A stretch of 64,000 nt of DNA from Hysterium pulicare CBS 123377 (Eukaryota; Ascomycota; Dothideomycetes; Hysteriales; Hysteriaceae), in NCBI GenBank assembly GCA_000467715.1, contig AJFK01000174.1, positions 25,747 through 89,746 of the forward strand. The letters run 5' to 3'. Both the position numbers and the translations under genes were made by a program. Within the stretch, counting starts at the first letter, position 1. Each line of letters opens with the position of its first letter. Of this stretch, positions 44,202 through 56,828 are shown piece after piece. The notes beneath the pieces are model-generated. The model saw only the letters and a list, made by a program, of their open reading frames with translations. It had not been told where the DNA came from and ran no database searches.

Positions 44202-46533
44202 TTGGCGGTGTTTGTTTGGAGGTATATGGGGTGCGGTAAGGAAGTTTTAGCGGCTTGGTGGACGGCTTGAGGTTCGTTAAGGTTACCTAGGTAGATTGAC
44301 TGAATGGCGACGAGTGGAATAAGGTTAGGATATATTCAAAGAGCCTGGTAAGCAGGATTCATAGTACTTCGCTCTATGACTCTGCAAACCAACCGGACGT
44401 TAGGGATGATTTCGTCCCGCTCGCTCGTATGTTAGAGCTGAAGAAGCTGGTCAATAGCCTGTGCTAGTGTCATATAGAAAGTGGGCCTGTTTTGCTTGTA
44501 AATCCATTAGAATACAGGGCCGTGCATGTAACAGAGTAATTAACAGCGGTTCTCACCTTATACATGATTTAGTTGAACCCTGCGATAGCCCTTGAATTCA
44601 TCCTCCTGCTCTAAGAGCTTCCTCTTCTACGATATTATACTTGATTTATCGACGAGCCTAGAAAAAAGAATTGGAAGGTGTGCTCGTTCCTACTATGAAG
44701 TCTATTCTTACAGGCAACAGTGAGCTCTTGGGATATACTAGCCCTAACTACTGACTTCACTGCTAGAAGTCTACTTACAACATCTAGAAGCGGGAAAGGT
44801 TATCAAAGCCCGAATTTACCATCAAGCCCATATGGAAGATGCTTAGGTAGGTATGCAAAGTCCTGCAGGTATTGTATTCGGAAAAGTCAAGCGATCTTCT
44901 CGTACCCTTGTGCGGAGTGATAGTTCTACGTGTTGATCAGACGTCGAGCCGGGACCAGTTATTGCTTAACCATACCACTCTAACTGAGCTCATAATCATT
45001 GTCAGCCGCAGCGAGTACTGCAATAGCGTTAGTGCGACTACAACCAACTCACCAGTATCATTGCCGCCCCAATGTTCTTTTGGCTTTTACGCTATTAATT
45101 GGGCAGCACAGGAGGGCAGCATCTAAGCCACAGACGTAGACTGCATTCACCCTCCGGCGACACTATCACCTACCTCAACGAGCATGCCGCGTTCTTGAGA
45201 ATCAGAAGCTGTGACGACCCAATAACCATCACTTTGGCAGGGAGCTCTACGCCGGACTTCACATGGATAATGCAGTCAATGGGCAAGGCCTCGTATCGAA
45301 CTCCCTTTTTTGGACCTTCTTGCTATCTGAATGTTTACCGGTCAGTCTGAGAATCCGACTTACTGTGGGTCTGATGCATTCGCTCTTGCCCAAGGCCGTG
45401 GTCTACACATACCGCCCCCACTACCCTAAAAAATGAGTGTCTTGAGGCTTACTTCGTGGCCCTATATGCCTCAAAGTATCTCTTCTAGGACAAAGCTACT
45501 CGAAATGCTACTGTTGATAGGTCTGAAGAGGCAACTTATTTAGAAGCCTTCCCCCGAGTCCACAGTGTCTTTGTGGACTGGTAGCAATGAGGATGCCAGG
45601 CGCGGGGGCTGCAGTCACAGTTGCAGATATCCAGATGGTCTCTGTCTGCCTTGCTATTCGCTCGCATACAATTAAACTTGCTTATTTACGTGGTGGCAGC
45701 AGCAGCCAGGGAGCGGACTACGGATGTGCAGCGCAAGCACGTTGTGCCGGTCACCGGTCCGGGCCACCCCCTACAAGCGCAGAGAGGCGTTCTATTCTTC
45801 GCAGACGACGCCTCTCAACACCTCCAACGACCTCTCAGCGCATCTCACACATCTCTATACGATGAACGGCCAACTTTCATTCGTCAAGTTCGCATGCACC
45901 CTTATCACTTCGTTCCCATCGGAAATAAGACTCAGTCGCGAGAGTTGGCCTTTTTAGAGATCCCGCGAAGGAATGTTTCAAACGTTGCCGGCCTGACTCG
46001 CTCGCTTTTGGAGCTGAGCAGCTCCAACAATCTTACCGGCGCCGATATGCGGTGTGCAATCCGAATTTTACAGAATCCTTCGGAAGCGTGAGCCTGCTCA
46101 TTCTGCTTCAAGGTTGTAGCTCCAGCATCCTACGTTGTTGGCTGACGTCTACGGCGGAAGCTTGTTTCATGACCGATTAGACCCGCCTAACCGCAGCGCT
46201 ACAATAGATGTGCTGTAAGTTCTCGAGAATAAGGAATAGAAGGTTGATCTCCTCCCTTCAGATCGGTTAACTCTAAGGAGTAGCTCATAGATGTCTACAA
46301 GGAGTCATTGTTTGCTGATTCGGGTATTCGAGAAGCCTGGAAATCCTTGGCCAGCTCATCACCTAATCCGAAGAGGCCGTCATGGACCAACATCAACGTT
46401 CAGATAGACTGAATAGGCAAAATTGCAGCGGGAGGCGTCAGACAGTATGTCTCAGCCATGATTGATTTGAAAGTACTTGACCTGGGGAAGTAATGACCAT
46501 TTGTATAATCAATGGCTGAAAATACACAACATC
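44202..46533. other. intergenic between regulator and PKS, no intact gene
   Basis: About 2.3 kb between divergent starts. A few plus-strand frames overlap at 45587-46091, the longest 156 codons (45621-46091), all without recognised motifs. Part of the region near 44510-44700 is AT-rich. It may hold decayed coding sequence besides the two promoters; no family could be assigned. Confidence 0.5.
44284..44293. promoter_or_regulatory. palindrome TACCTAGGTA upstream of the Zn2Cys6 gene
   Basis: Perfect 10-bp palindrome 83 nt upstream of the regulator ATG, identical to the one before hop1. Regulatory role inferred from position only. Confidence 0.3.
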
Positions 46534-49500
46534 ATGACATTCACCACTCTTCAACTACCTGTCTTTGCTGGTCTAGGATCAGATACCTTGTTCTCGAAGA
46601 GGTATCTAGACAATGCGGCAGAGGATGCTGCTCAGACTGAGTCTCAGGTTCTCCTAGCAGCTTGCCTTCGCATATTTCGGACCGAAACATCCAAAGCAGT
46701 TGAACGACAAATTCTAGGACCCGACATCGATCTAGACAATTTCAAGGAACCCCAAAGCCTTATCCGACCCCTGGAACGTTACCATCGCAACGTTTGTATT
46801 CAGCATGTCACACTGTACCTTACCCAAATGATAAAATACATACGATTCCGGAGCAACTCATGTGAACTTCTCGGTATCGCGGGATTTTGTGCCGGCCTGC
46901 TACCTTCGTCAGCCATCGCTGCGTCTACCAATACAATCGAGCTCCTTGCCAGAAGTCAGGATTTCTTTCATGTCGCTCTTTGGATTGGGATTCGGAGCGA
47001 AAACTTCAGATGTCAGAAGATAGCCGAAAATCCGTGCCAGTCTAGCTTACCATGGAGCGTTGTTGTCGACGGTATCTCTGCTATACAGATTGAGGAAAAG
47101 CTACTTCAACGTGAGCAAGGAGCATCTGTGAGTAGAAGCTTTTTTACTTTTTTACCACAGGAATTTCCACCTTCTTTTGTCAATCTCTCTTCAAGCCAAA
47201 GCCCCCGGAAATAAAAGCAACTGGGGTTTGGGGAATAGGTCAAAGGGCAAAGCCTTCTTTTACGCAATCCCATCGCTTCCCTTACCCTGAACTTATAAGA
47301 CAATATACTGACCTGTTAGTCTTTCCGTTCGGCAACAGATATATATGTCAGCGCCAAAAATTCAGCAAACTGCGTGACCTTGAGTGGAAGAGGCGATATT
47401 CTACGGGAGTTCGCCCGTAAAGAACTGCCTCCACAATGCAGGATAATCGAGACAAATGTCTTTAGTCTCTATCATGATCGAAACAAACTTTCAAAGCTAC
47501 AAGAAGAGGTTCTCAGAGATCTCAAGGACGATATCGCCCATTTCTCCTCCCCATTCATCACTCTTTCAGCTCCTTTGCTCTCAACCACCGATGGGAAACC
47601 TGTTCGCTTCTCCAACCCTACGTCACTAGCAGAAATTTGCGACGTCATCCTTGACATGATCTTCCTAGAACCGGTGGACTGGATCTCTGTCCAAGAATCA
47701 ATACTCTCCCTTGTCGAGCAGGCAACGACTCCGGACACTAGGTGCGAGATTCTTAACTTCGGCCCTGGGTATGGCATGTCGAAGAGCAAGTATTTTTTGC
47801 CGAAACATGTAAGGCTGGTGGATATGTGTACATCAGCAAGCAGCCAACTCGCAGGGACCAGTTCGGAAGCGTTTCGATCAAACGACATGGCAATTGTTGG
47901 CATGGCTGTCGATCTCCCTGATGCTCCTGATACTACCAAACTCTGGGAAAACCTTACAAGTGGGGTAAATTCATGTCGAGAGATACCATCCTCTCGATTC
48001 CATGTTGAGGATTTCTATAAGAGACAAGACACGAAGGGGAGAAAATCGGCTCGGTCGCTTGACACCAAATATGGCAACTTCCTTGAGAACCCATTCATGT
48101 TCGACAATGAGTTCTTTGGAATTTCCCCAAGAGAGGCTCGATCGATGGACCCTCAGCAGCGGGTCATGCTTCAGACCGCATACCGAGCGCTTGAAGATGC
48201 GGGTTACGTACCTGACTCCACTCCGTCCTTTGCTCGGGAGACATTTGCGTGTTATATCGGAAATGCGACCTTAGACTATACTGAAAACCTCCGCGATGAG
48301 ATTGACGTATACTACAGTACAGGGACCTTACGCGCCTTCATAAGCGGGCGTATTTCCTACGCCTTTGGGTGGAGTGGTCCCTGTATGACCTTAGACACAG
48401 CCTGTTCGTCTTCGTTGGTTGCCATTCATCAGGCTGCTCGAGCTCTTGCTGCGGGCGATTGTCGCGCGGCTCTAGTCGGGGGTGTGAATGTCATTACGAG
48501 TCCTGATATGTATCTAGGCCTTGATCGTGCTCATTTTCTAAGCCCAACAGGCCAATGCAAGGCGTTTGATCAATCTGCCGATGGTTACTGTCGGTCTGAA
48601 GGTTGTGGCGCTTTTGTCTTGAAGAGAATTGGCGATGCCATATCAGAGGGCGATCGCATACTCGGTGTCATCCGGGGTGTCGAAATCAATCAGAGTGGCA
48701 ACGCGCACTCCATCACACATCCTCACGCCCCTACCCAGGAGCGTTTGTTTAAGAATTTGTTGAGAAACTCGAATGTCGACCCTCACCAAATAAATGTCGC
48801 GGAGTTACATGGGACTGGAACCCAGGCAGGTGATCCAAACGAGCTCAAGAGTATTCGTTCTGCTCTATGCAAAGACCGCGATCCGCAAAATCACCTCCAT
48901 CTTTCATCTATTAAATCAAATATCGGCCATTGTGAAGCAGCTTCTGGCGCAGCGTCGCTTGCAAAAATGCTTCTCATGATAAAGAACAAGGCCATTCCTC
49001 CGCAAATCTCGTTGAAACATCTTAATTCCGAGATTCGTGGTCTTGGTAACGACGGTACAGCTATCGACCGAGTGGGCATTTCGTGGCCTAGAGTCGCCGA
49101 CACTCCACGTCTTGCCATGCTAAATAACTTCGGAGCCGCCGGGTCAAATGGAGCACTCATCTTGCAAGAGTACATCCCTTCTATCAATTCTGCCGAGAAA
49201 CAAGTGCATGCTTCTCAAACGTACCATATTGGCTGCTCTGCGAAAAATTCCAAAGCGCTTCTATCACTTACAGATGCCTTGGCAAAGTACCTGAAAACCC
49301 TGCCCAAAGACTACTCTCTTCGTGACATTTGCTACACGATGACGGCTCGACGTCAAATTTATACACATCGCATTTCCACGACCGCAAGTTCTATTCAGGA
49401 GCTTATCAATACCCTGGAGAACGCCGAATCTTCTAGTCTCCAAGAGGATCAAGAGTCGGGTGTAGCATTCGCCTTCTCTGGCCAAGGATCACAGGTACTT

Positions 49501-52500
49501 ATAGTTTCAATTCCATTTTGGATTTACAAGGGACTGATCTTCCAATAGTACATCGGAATGGGGAAGGAGCTTATACACATTTACCCCCTTTTCGCGAACA
49601 CAGTTATGGAATGTGAGCAACTATTGCATAGGCTAAATTATCCAAGTTGTCTTGAAGTCTTTATTGGGGACCCGGAAAAGATACCATCGCAGGAAGCGTT
49701 CCAGACAGCCATGTTTGTGTTGGAGGTTGCCTTAGCTCGCCTTTTCATATCTTGGAATGTCATTCCAAAAGTGGTCATTGGTCACAGGTAAGAGCTTTGT
49801 GAAACTCCCATTGATATGGAATATTCTAACTCGATACCCAAGCCTTGGCGAGTATGCTGCTCTTGTCATTGCCGGCGTAATCGATCTCAGCAGCGGTCTC
49901 AAACTGGTCGCCCATCGAGCCCGACTTATGATGGCACACTGTAAGCCTGGTACGACCTCGATGCTTGCGGTCAACTCAAGCGCGGATTCGATCAAGACCA
50001 TAATACAATCTAATCGACGATACCATGGCTTGGCTATTTCTTGCAACAACAGCCCCCTTGACTGCGTTGTTGGAGGCGATATCTCGGAACTGGAGTCTTT
50101 GAAGCAACATCTCAAGGTCGATATGAAGATGAAGTGTAAGATGCTTGAGGTACCAATGGCTTTTCACACTCAAGCCATGGATCCCATATTGGAGCCTTTG
50201 ACAAAGCTGGCTCGTTCCATCGATATTCTACCGCCGAAGATCCCTGTTGTGTCCAACGTTTTCGGACGTGTTGTGCGCGCTGGCGAAAGGGCATTCACCT
50301 CCGAGTACTTTGCCCTCCACTGTCGTAGGACAGTCGCATTCCATGACGGTCTTCAAGCATTGTCGCAGAGCCAAGAGGTTGTCATGCCCTCAAGGTGGGT
50401 TGAAATCGGTCCTCATCCGGCCTTGCTTCCCATGATTAGATCCACATTAAACAACGAGTCCGGAATCGACAAACATTCGTTAGACCTTTTAGCCCCGCTG
50501 CGCCGAACAGTTTCTCCATCGACAACCATATCGCAAGTCTTGAGCCGTTTGTACCTCAAAACAACGAATATCCACTGGCGAAAGACTTTCGAGGGGCATT
50601 CAATGCCTGCCCTGATAAATCTCCCAGGGATGCCGTTTTTACAGACCCAGTTCGCGGTGAAGTATCCTCACGAAGCCGGAAACAGGATGACCGAGAGCGT
50701 CAGTACTTCCGAAAGAATTTATTCTAAATTACTTTACCGAGTTATGCAAAACCCATCGTCAGCAAATGGCATGGTTGCTACTTACGAGACCCCGCTACAT
50801 GTTTTCAAAGATTTCATCAAAGGCCATGCTGTCTGTGGATACTTCCTCTGCCCAGCTTCAGTCTATCATCAGATCGCACTCTCTGCTGTAGCAGACGTCA
50901 AGCGAAATAACGAAATGGACTTCGCATACACACTTTCGCAAATCTCTTACGTATCACCTCTACTGTACGTCGAAGGCCAGAACGTGACAGTCAGAGTAAC
51001 AGTCAAACTTGCGAATCAATTAGGAAATATGTATGAATTTGTTGTTTCGTCCTATCAAAGTGGTTCAGAGATAAAACGTGAAACCACGCACTGCCAGGGG
51101 TCTATCAAAACAAGAGCAAAATCAGACATCCATAGAAAGCATATCAAAGAAATGGCAATGCTTCAACGCAAAAAGGATCAAGCTCTACGAGTCGGACAAC
51201 CAAGCTCCCAGGAAATCTTTCTCGCCAAAGCCTTGTACGAAAAGGTGTTTACTCGCGTGGTAACTTATTCTGAGTTATACCAAGCAGTCAAGTCTATACG
51301 CATTAACCAGGACACTGCCGAAACATTGGCAACCTGCCAACTCCCCGGCATGAGCCAGTCTGACGAGTCGACGTCGCAAATCGTGTTAATGGATGTGCTA
51401 TTGCATGTTGCTGGCTTCGTCGCCAATTTGAATGCTAACAACGATGATGCATGCATTTGCAAAGAGGTCAAATCTGCATTAGTTACCCGAGAGCTTACAT
51501 CAACCGACAAGCAGTTTGATGTTCACTGCAGCACATATTGGATTCCGGAAGAGAGTGCCGTTGTTGCGGATGCATACGCATGTGATTCACAAGGAATCAT
51601 AGCAGTGTTCAAAGGGATGGTATTCCAGACTGTAAAGCTGAAAAAGGTGGAGCAGGCTTTCCAATTCAGCAGCAGAAAGCTATCTAGTACTACTCCTCAG
51701 CCAAGCCTGAAAATCATGACGGATACTTCCCCAAAGGAGGAAACGGCAAGCCCGAGATCTAGTAGCAGCCATACGGAACAATCAAGAGTCAGGGAGGTCA
51801 TCGCGAAGACCTGTGGTATGGAACCCAAAGCATTGTCAACTGGTTCTTCCCTCGTTGCCTTAGGATTCGACTCTCTCATGATGCTCGAGCTAGCATCAAA
51901 CCTCTCATCCGAAATCGGTGCAGAATTTGATGTACCTGCATTGGCAGATTGCACTACCATCAGGGACGTTGAGAACTTGCGAGGATCAAAGCATGATAGA
52001 GAGCTTTTGTGTATTGCCACCGACGTTCACCCTAGAGATTTACCGGAAACTCCGGATGAGGAGACGCCACTTATAGCATCTTTGATCGCCGAGACGTGTG
52101 GAGCTCAAGTCCATTCTGTAACGTCGAATGTGAAGCTCGAGACTCTTGGAGTGGATTCTCTGATGATTTTTGAATTGCATTCACGTTTGCAGGAAATTGC
52201 CAGTGGCAAGGAGCTTTCCTCTTTCGAGCTGTCTGAGTGTCGCACGGTTGGTGACATTGAGAAATTGGTAAGTCTTTGCTAGTGGATTGGAATGAGGGTA
52301 CACACTGCTCTTATATCACTGTCATCTTTCACATGGGTTTCAATGTTAATTTGACCTCTATTTGGTACCTTTTGGAGTTGCTGAACACTTTCACCGTCTG
52401 CGTCTTGACCTTTACGAACCGTTTTCTCTTGGGTTGGTTCTATTCATGCCCCCCCCCCTTTGCGTCATCTACACGACTGCAATTCCCCCAAAGAAGTAGC

Positions 52501-53573
52501 TGAATCATCATAGTTAGATCCACAAACCCCAATAAGTATGCCCAACCAATCGCCCTCAAATGCATCCTCTCGCTTCAGTTCCGGTCTTTCTTCAACAAGA
52601 ATGACGACACCGATGACTCCAGCAACCCCCGCCGACTACACAGAATTGCCCAGATCCAGCAGCAACACAGCCGCTCTTGCAAAGCTTTTAAATCTAGATC
52701 AACAACCAGAAGTGATCCAACGGTGGCAGGTCACCCGTCCAGATAATCTCCCCCTCTTCCTCATACACGACGGAAGCGGCGTCTGTGTCCAATACCACCG
52801 ACTGGAATTAATACAACGGGCCGTGTATGCAATCCATGACCCTAAATTCACCAATCGAGAGGGTTCGTGGAGTGGTATCCCCGCCATGGCAGAAGAATAC
52901 GCCCGAATAATCCGTCGCACAACTTCAAAACCTTGCATTCTTGGCGGCTGGTCCTTCGGTGGAGTCGTCGCGTTTGAAGTTGCTAGGATTCTTATGGCGG
53001 GTGGACATCGAGTTGCTGGTGTAGTTTTGATTGATTCGCCGTGCCCGGTGAACCATCAACCTCTCTCACCTCGAATCATCGACGCTGTAATGGGAAGAGA
53101 TGAAAGCAGTGAGAGGAGCAGAAGCGGGATCGGTGGAGCTGTTCGGGAGCTTGTGAGACGGAGCTTCTTGTCTTGCGCGGACATGCTTGGGAGATTTGAA
53201 CCAGCGGATGCCATAGGAACTGGTGGTTCCGTCCCACCGCTTGTTTTGCTCCGATCGAAGGAGGGCTTCGTTTTGAGTGACAATGACGGCGACAATGTGG
53301 TTGAAAATCCTTGGCTTCAGGATCGATCTGATCCCAAGACCGCCGTCGCGGGGTGGGAGGATTTCGTGAAGAGGAAAGTTCCTGTTGCGGATATTCCTGG
53401 GAATCATTTCCAGCCGTTCGAGGTGCCGCAGGTGAGTTGGAATCCTTTTTTCTTTGTTTTTTTCTGTTGTGGATATCGACATGGTATGCTCACGTGTGAA
53501 TATATAGATCCGTGAGGTGTCAAAAGCTATCTCAAAGGCTTGTGGACAGTTGCAGAATCTCCTGATTCAGTGA
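46534..53573 (+). CDS. non-reducing polyketide synthase, SAT-KS-AT-PT-ACP-ACP-TE
   Basis: Six exons: 46534-47110, 47339-49494, 49549-49787, 49843-52267, 52514-53431 and 53508-53573; about 2,126 aa, a normal NR-PKS length. SAT: active site GFCAG with Cys119. KS (about 375-795): DTACSS Cys548, HGTGT His683, NIGHCEAA His723. AT: GQGSQ and GHSLGE Ser991. PT: His1319 in GHAVCGYFLCPAS and Asp1508 in LMDVLLH. Two ACPs: GFDSL Ser1668 and GVDSL Ser1763. TE: GWSFGG Ser1946 and His2097 in IPGNHFQ. No methyltransferase or reducing domain. All key residues are present, so the enzyme looks active and should make and release an aromatic polyketide. The KS resembles what I recall of orsellinic-acid-type synthases, but the product cannot be read from sequence. 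The divergent Zn2Cys6 gene probably regulates it. Confidence 0.93.
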
Positions 53574-54177
53574 TTTGGAGTGCGGCAGGGCAATTTGGTG
53601 TGGATCGTGGGTAGAAAATGGTGGACGATCAACTTAGACTGGCCTTGCAGATTCCTTTTTTACCCTTATGTCTCAGAATAAAAGCTACAACATGGAATAG
53701 AAGTAGAGTCTCGGAAGACTTGATCATGGTTCGAGTGGGAGATGTGCTGCTTCAAGAGCAAAACGAAATAATTTACACTTCTGCTCGGATGCCAGCGTCC
53801 GTTGTGCAAAGTCCGGAAGCTCTGTCATCGTCTTGTGGCTTTTGAGAGATGTAAGGAGTACCTCACAGCCGCCCCACAGGGCTATCTAGGTACCTTTCAT
53901 AGGCTCACGAACGATGCAAAGCCTTGTCAGCTGTGTCATCAGGTCAGGGTATATTTCGTGGCCTAAATCGCCTATTAATATATTTCAACAATACACGTTA
54001 TTCAGATGATGACAATTGAGGAAAGAAAATGGAATGTATAAGAGCCGTTAGCGACCGGAATATCACTCCACCACGCAAACCTTCCAAAAATCCAGTTGAA
54101 CATCTTTTTCCAAATACCCAAGGAGGTCGCTTTCATCCAGAAGGAGTTTGAAATGTCAAAGTCCGCTTCAGTATACT
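53574..54177. other. convergent intergenic region
   Basis: About 600 nt between the PKS stop and the stop of the MACPF-like gene. Short frames only; 3' UTRs expected. Contains ATCTAGGTACC near 53885, a partial form of the TACCTAGGTA motif. Confidence 0.5.
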
Positions 54178-56828
54178 TCACTCCTCCATCTCCACCTTCT
54201 TCCAAATCCCGGACACCCTAGCAAGAACATGTCCATTCCCCATAGTATCAATCCACGACCCCGTCAACCCCGCAAACCTCCAAACGGTCCCATCTCCTCG
54301 ATCCGGAGGCGCATTAATGACATGTTTCAACCCTTCAGGCTCCTTCCCACTCTTCCACTGCTTCAGCGGTAATCTTTCGGTATGTTGTCCATCGATCTGA
54401 TCATAGAACACCATGCCAGCAATATATCCCGAACCGGGGAAGTAGGAGATGTCGATGTGCGTTATGTCGATATTGGCGATATTCAATGCTTTGAAATTCT
54501 CTGCGCTATCTTCGCCAGAAAAGTGCATGTGGCCGAGATGATGCGTGCATTCGTCTGCTTCAGCAGCTCGCGCGTCATCGCGTTCGAATGCAAGTCCTAT
54601 AGCCCCAATTGCATTTTCGGCGTTCTTGATAGCTTGCTTAGCGAAGAGACTTATGCTCGGTCGATAGCGGTGTAGCGCAATTCGTCGTAGAGGATTCGCT
54701 TTCGTTGTCCCCTGAGGCTCGGTGAACTCCAGTGTGCTGAAATCCACGTATTTACTCCCCATACCGAATTTCTGATGGAAGTCAGATGCTTTTGGGTCGC
54801 CGACCATGTCGAGTTCGAACCAGAGGTTGTCGCCGGCAGCGTATGCGGCTGTTTTGAGATATGCGCCGTCGGTTGATAGATCGGAGAGGACATCGTTGTG
54901 AATGGGAATCGGGAGTCTTTCTTTCAAGACTTCGGGATATGCGTAGTTAGGCCGTTTCATTTTCGTTTGCTTTGTTTTATCATCGTATTCGGCATATGCG
55001 AGATGAGGATGGTCAACGAGTCTGGATGCCTGTACAGATATTTAGTCTCCAATAAACGAAGGCCTTCGCCTGACGTTGAAGCTCACCTCTTCAGTGATCA
55101 AAGTCATAGCCTCTCTGCAAAGCAACCTAGCTTCGTTCAACTCGACCGGGTCCGGCGGAATAGGATCCCGACGCAAATTGTTGTCAATAAGATTCCAACC
55201 CGGTGCCGCCTCATCTACCATGAATGTAAACTTCCGATCCATGCCTGCTTCGGTCGATTTCTCCTCGCACGGAGAGTGTTGAGAAGCCGGGCTGTCGACT
55301 ACGGAACGTTTCAGTGGCGAGTTGCTCATTATGTTGGTTTGTAAGGCAGAAAGTGGATTTGGGCCAGTGCCAGTGAGTTTCTTGAGAGCAGACTTCTTTG
55401 GAGGTGATGGTTTTGTTTTGTATTTATTTAGGTTTTTAAGCACTAGAGGCTCCGTTAGCATTATAAATCAGACGGTCTAATCCCGGCATGGATAAAGCTA
55501 AGTGTAAGATTGTGTACAAATTCCTGCTGGAGACAAGATATTTTCGATCATTAAAGAAAGACATTCAACTTACTGTCACCTATGTCCTTCCAAAGCTTCT
55601 TATATATCATAAGAGAGTCGAATAGATCTGCAGTGTACAGTGCGCATGGTACGTAGTTGAGAATAATGTCGGGCTCGTCGTATTTGTTCTTTCCATCTTT
55701 ATTATTCGGTCCGCCCTTCTGGTTTGCAGGATCTTTCTCCCAAAGCTGGCGCTCCTCTTCAAGTCTCTTCCATTTCCATGATTGGAACGACCGAAGAGAC
55801 GTGTATTTGGTTAGTATTGCTTCGGTCCTGGCTGAAGATCTTGCAACCATGGACGGGAATGCATTGGCGACAGCGACGACATTTCTTAAAGTCCATGGTA
55901 CTTTCGGTTTTTTCACTTCTCCACCACCCATCCAGTTCACACTGATCGTAATTTCAGTGTCTTTCAAAGCTTCCGAGTGCTCCTTGTCAAAGGACTCGCT
56001 ACCTCCGACCTCCAAACTTGGAGGACCAACAGCAAGCTGGACATCAACTGCTTGCTTGACGGCCTTGTGCTTGCTCTTATCATTCAGCTTGACTGAAATC
56101 ACGGCATTGAATACGCCGCCTTCTGTGAAGCCGGAAATGAAACTGTCTCCGTACACCTCGGTGAACCTATTCAATGGAATCCCTTGGATCTCTTGAAATT
56201 CCATCTCCTCAGTCTCAGCCAACCCGTCATTGTTGACTACCACGCTAACTACGTAGTTGAGTTCGCTATCGAGGACTTTGGTTTCGTTGACGAAAGAAGC
56301 ATTGCCATTTCCATGAATTGTCCCATACTTGATTGACATGGACGTAGATATGTTAAGCGCATCCATGATATCGCTAACGTTCTCAATCGCACGTGTCGAG
56401 TACGTGACGCTTTGACTCGTCTTCGGAATAGGCCCTGGTGGGAGTTCGAATGGTAAATCATCTGGAGGTGGAGTCACGACATCTATTGCTGTACCAATAA
56501 TGGTTTGGTCGGGGATTGAGACCTGGTCCTTGGCTTGATCGCCATTCGTGTTTAATGTCTTCTGTTTTATGCCATTGAGAGCTACATCTCCTTTGTCATC
56601 TGGATTAACTGCGTCTTTGGCTGCGTTTAGTGGCGGAGAGGCTAGAGGAGTGTATGGTTGCTTCTGGCCGCTGGGGCCTATGCGAACTGCATTTTCGATA
56701 CGGATCTCTTGGGTATATGTATTAAAACCCTGTCCTAGAGTGATAAGTAAGTTAGTGAACTCTATGGCGAGAATCTCGATATACGTACCAATGCGCATGG
56801 CATTTGTGTAGGGGGCGGAGAGAGACAT
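54178..56828 (-). CDS. MACPF-like fungal protein with C-terminal extension
   Basis: Four exons on the minus strand: 56828-56789, 56734-55574, 55442-55087 and 55029-54178, about 802 aa (start MSLSAPYTNAMRIGQGFN). No signal peptide or clear membrane segment. Around residue 208 the sequence reads Y-G-D-S-F-x6-G-G, which keeps the spacing of the MACPF signature (Y/W-G-T/S-H-Y/F-x6-G-G) but has D-S in place of T-H. The flanking NYVVSVVVNND, VFNAVISVKLND and EITISVNWMGGGE strands and the NAFPSMVARSSARTEAIL helix fit a beta-sheet/helix fold. The C-terminal 280 residues form another folded unit (FELDMVGDP, GYIAGMVFYDQ, TVWRFAGLTGSW) of unknown type, perhaps sugar-binding. MACPF proteins often form pores, but lytic activity here is unproven. 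Convergent with the PKS; a link to that pathway is only positional. Confidence 0.65.

Noticed and set aside
47128-47217. Alternative donor GTGAGT at 47128 for PKS intron 1
   Set aside because: It leaves phase 0 and no acceptor restores the SAT frame; the donor at 47111 joins LLQ to HIYVSAKNS in frame.
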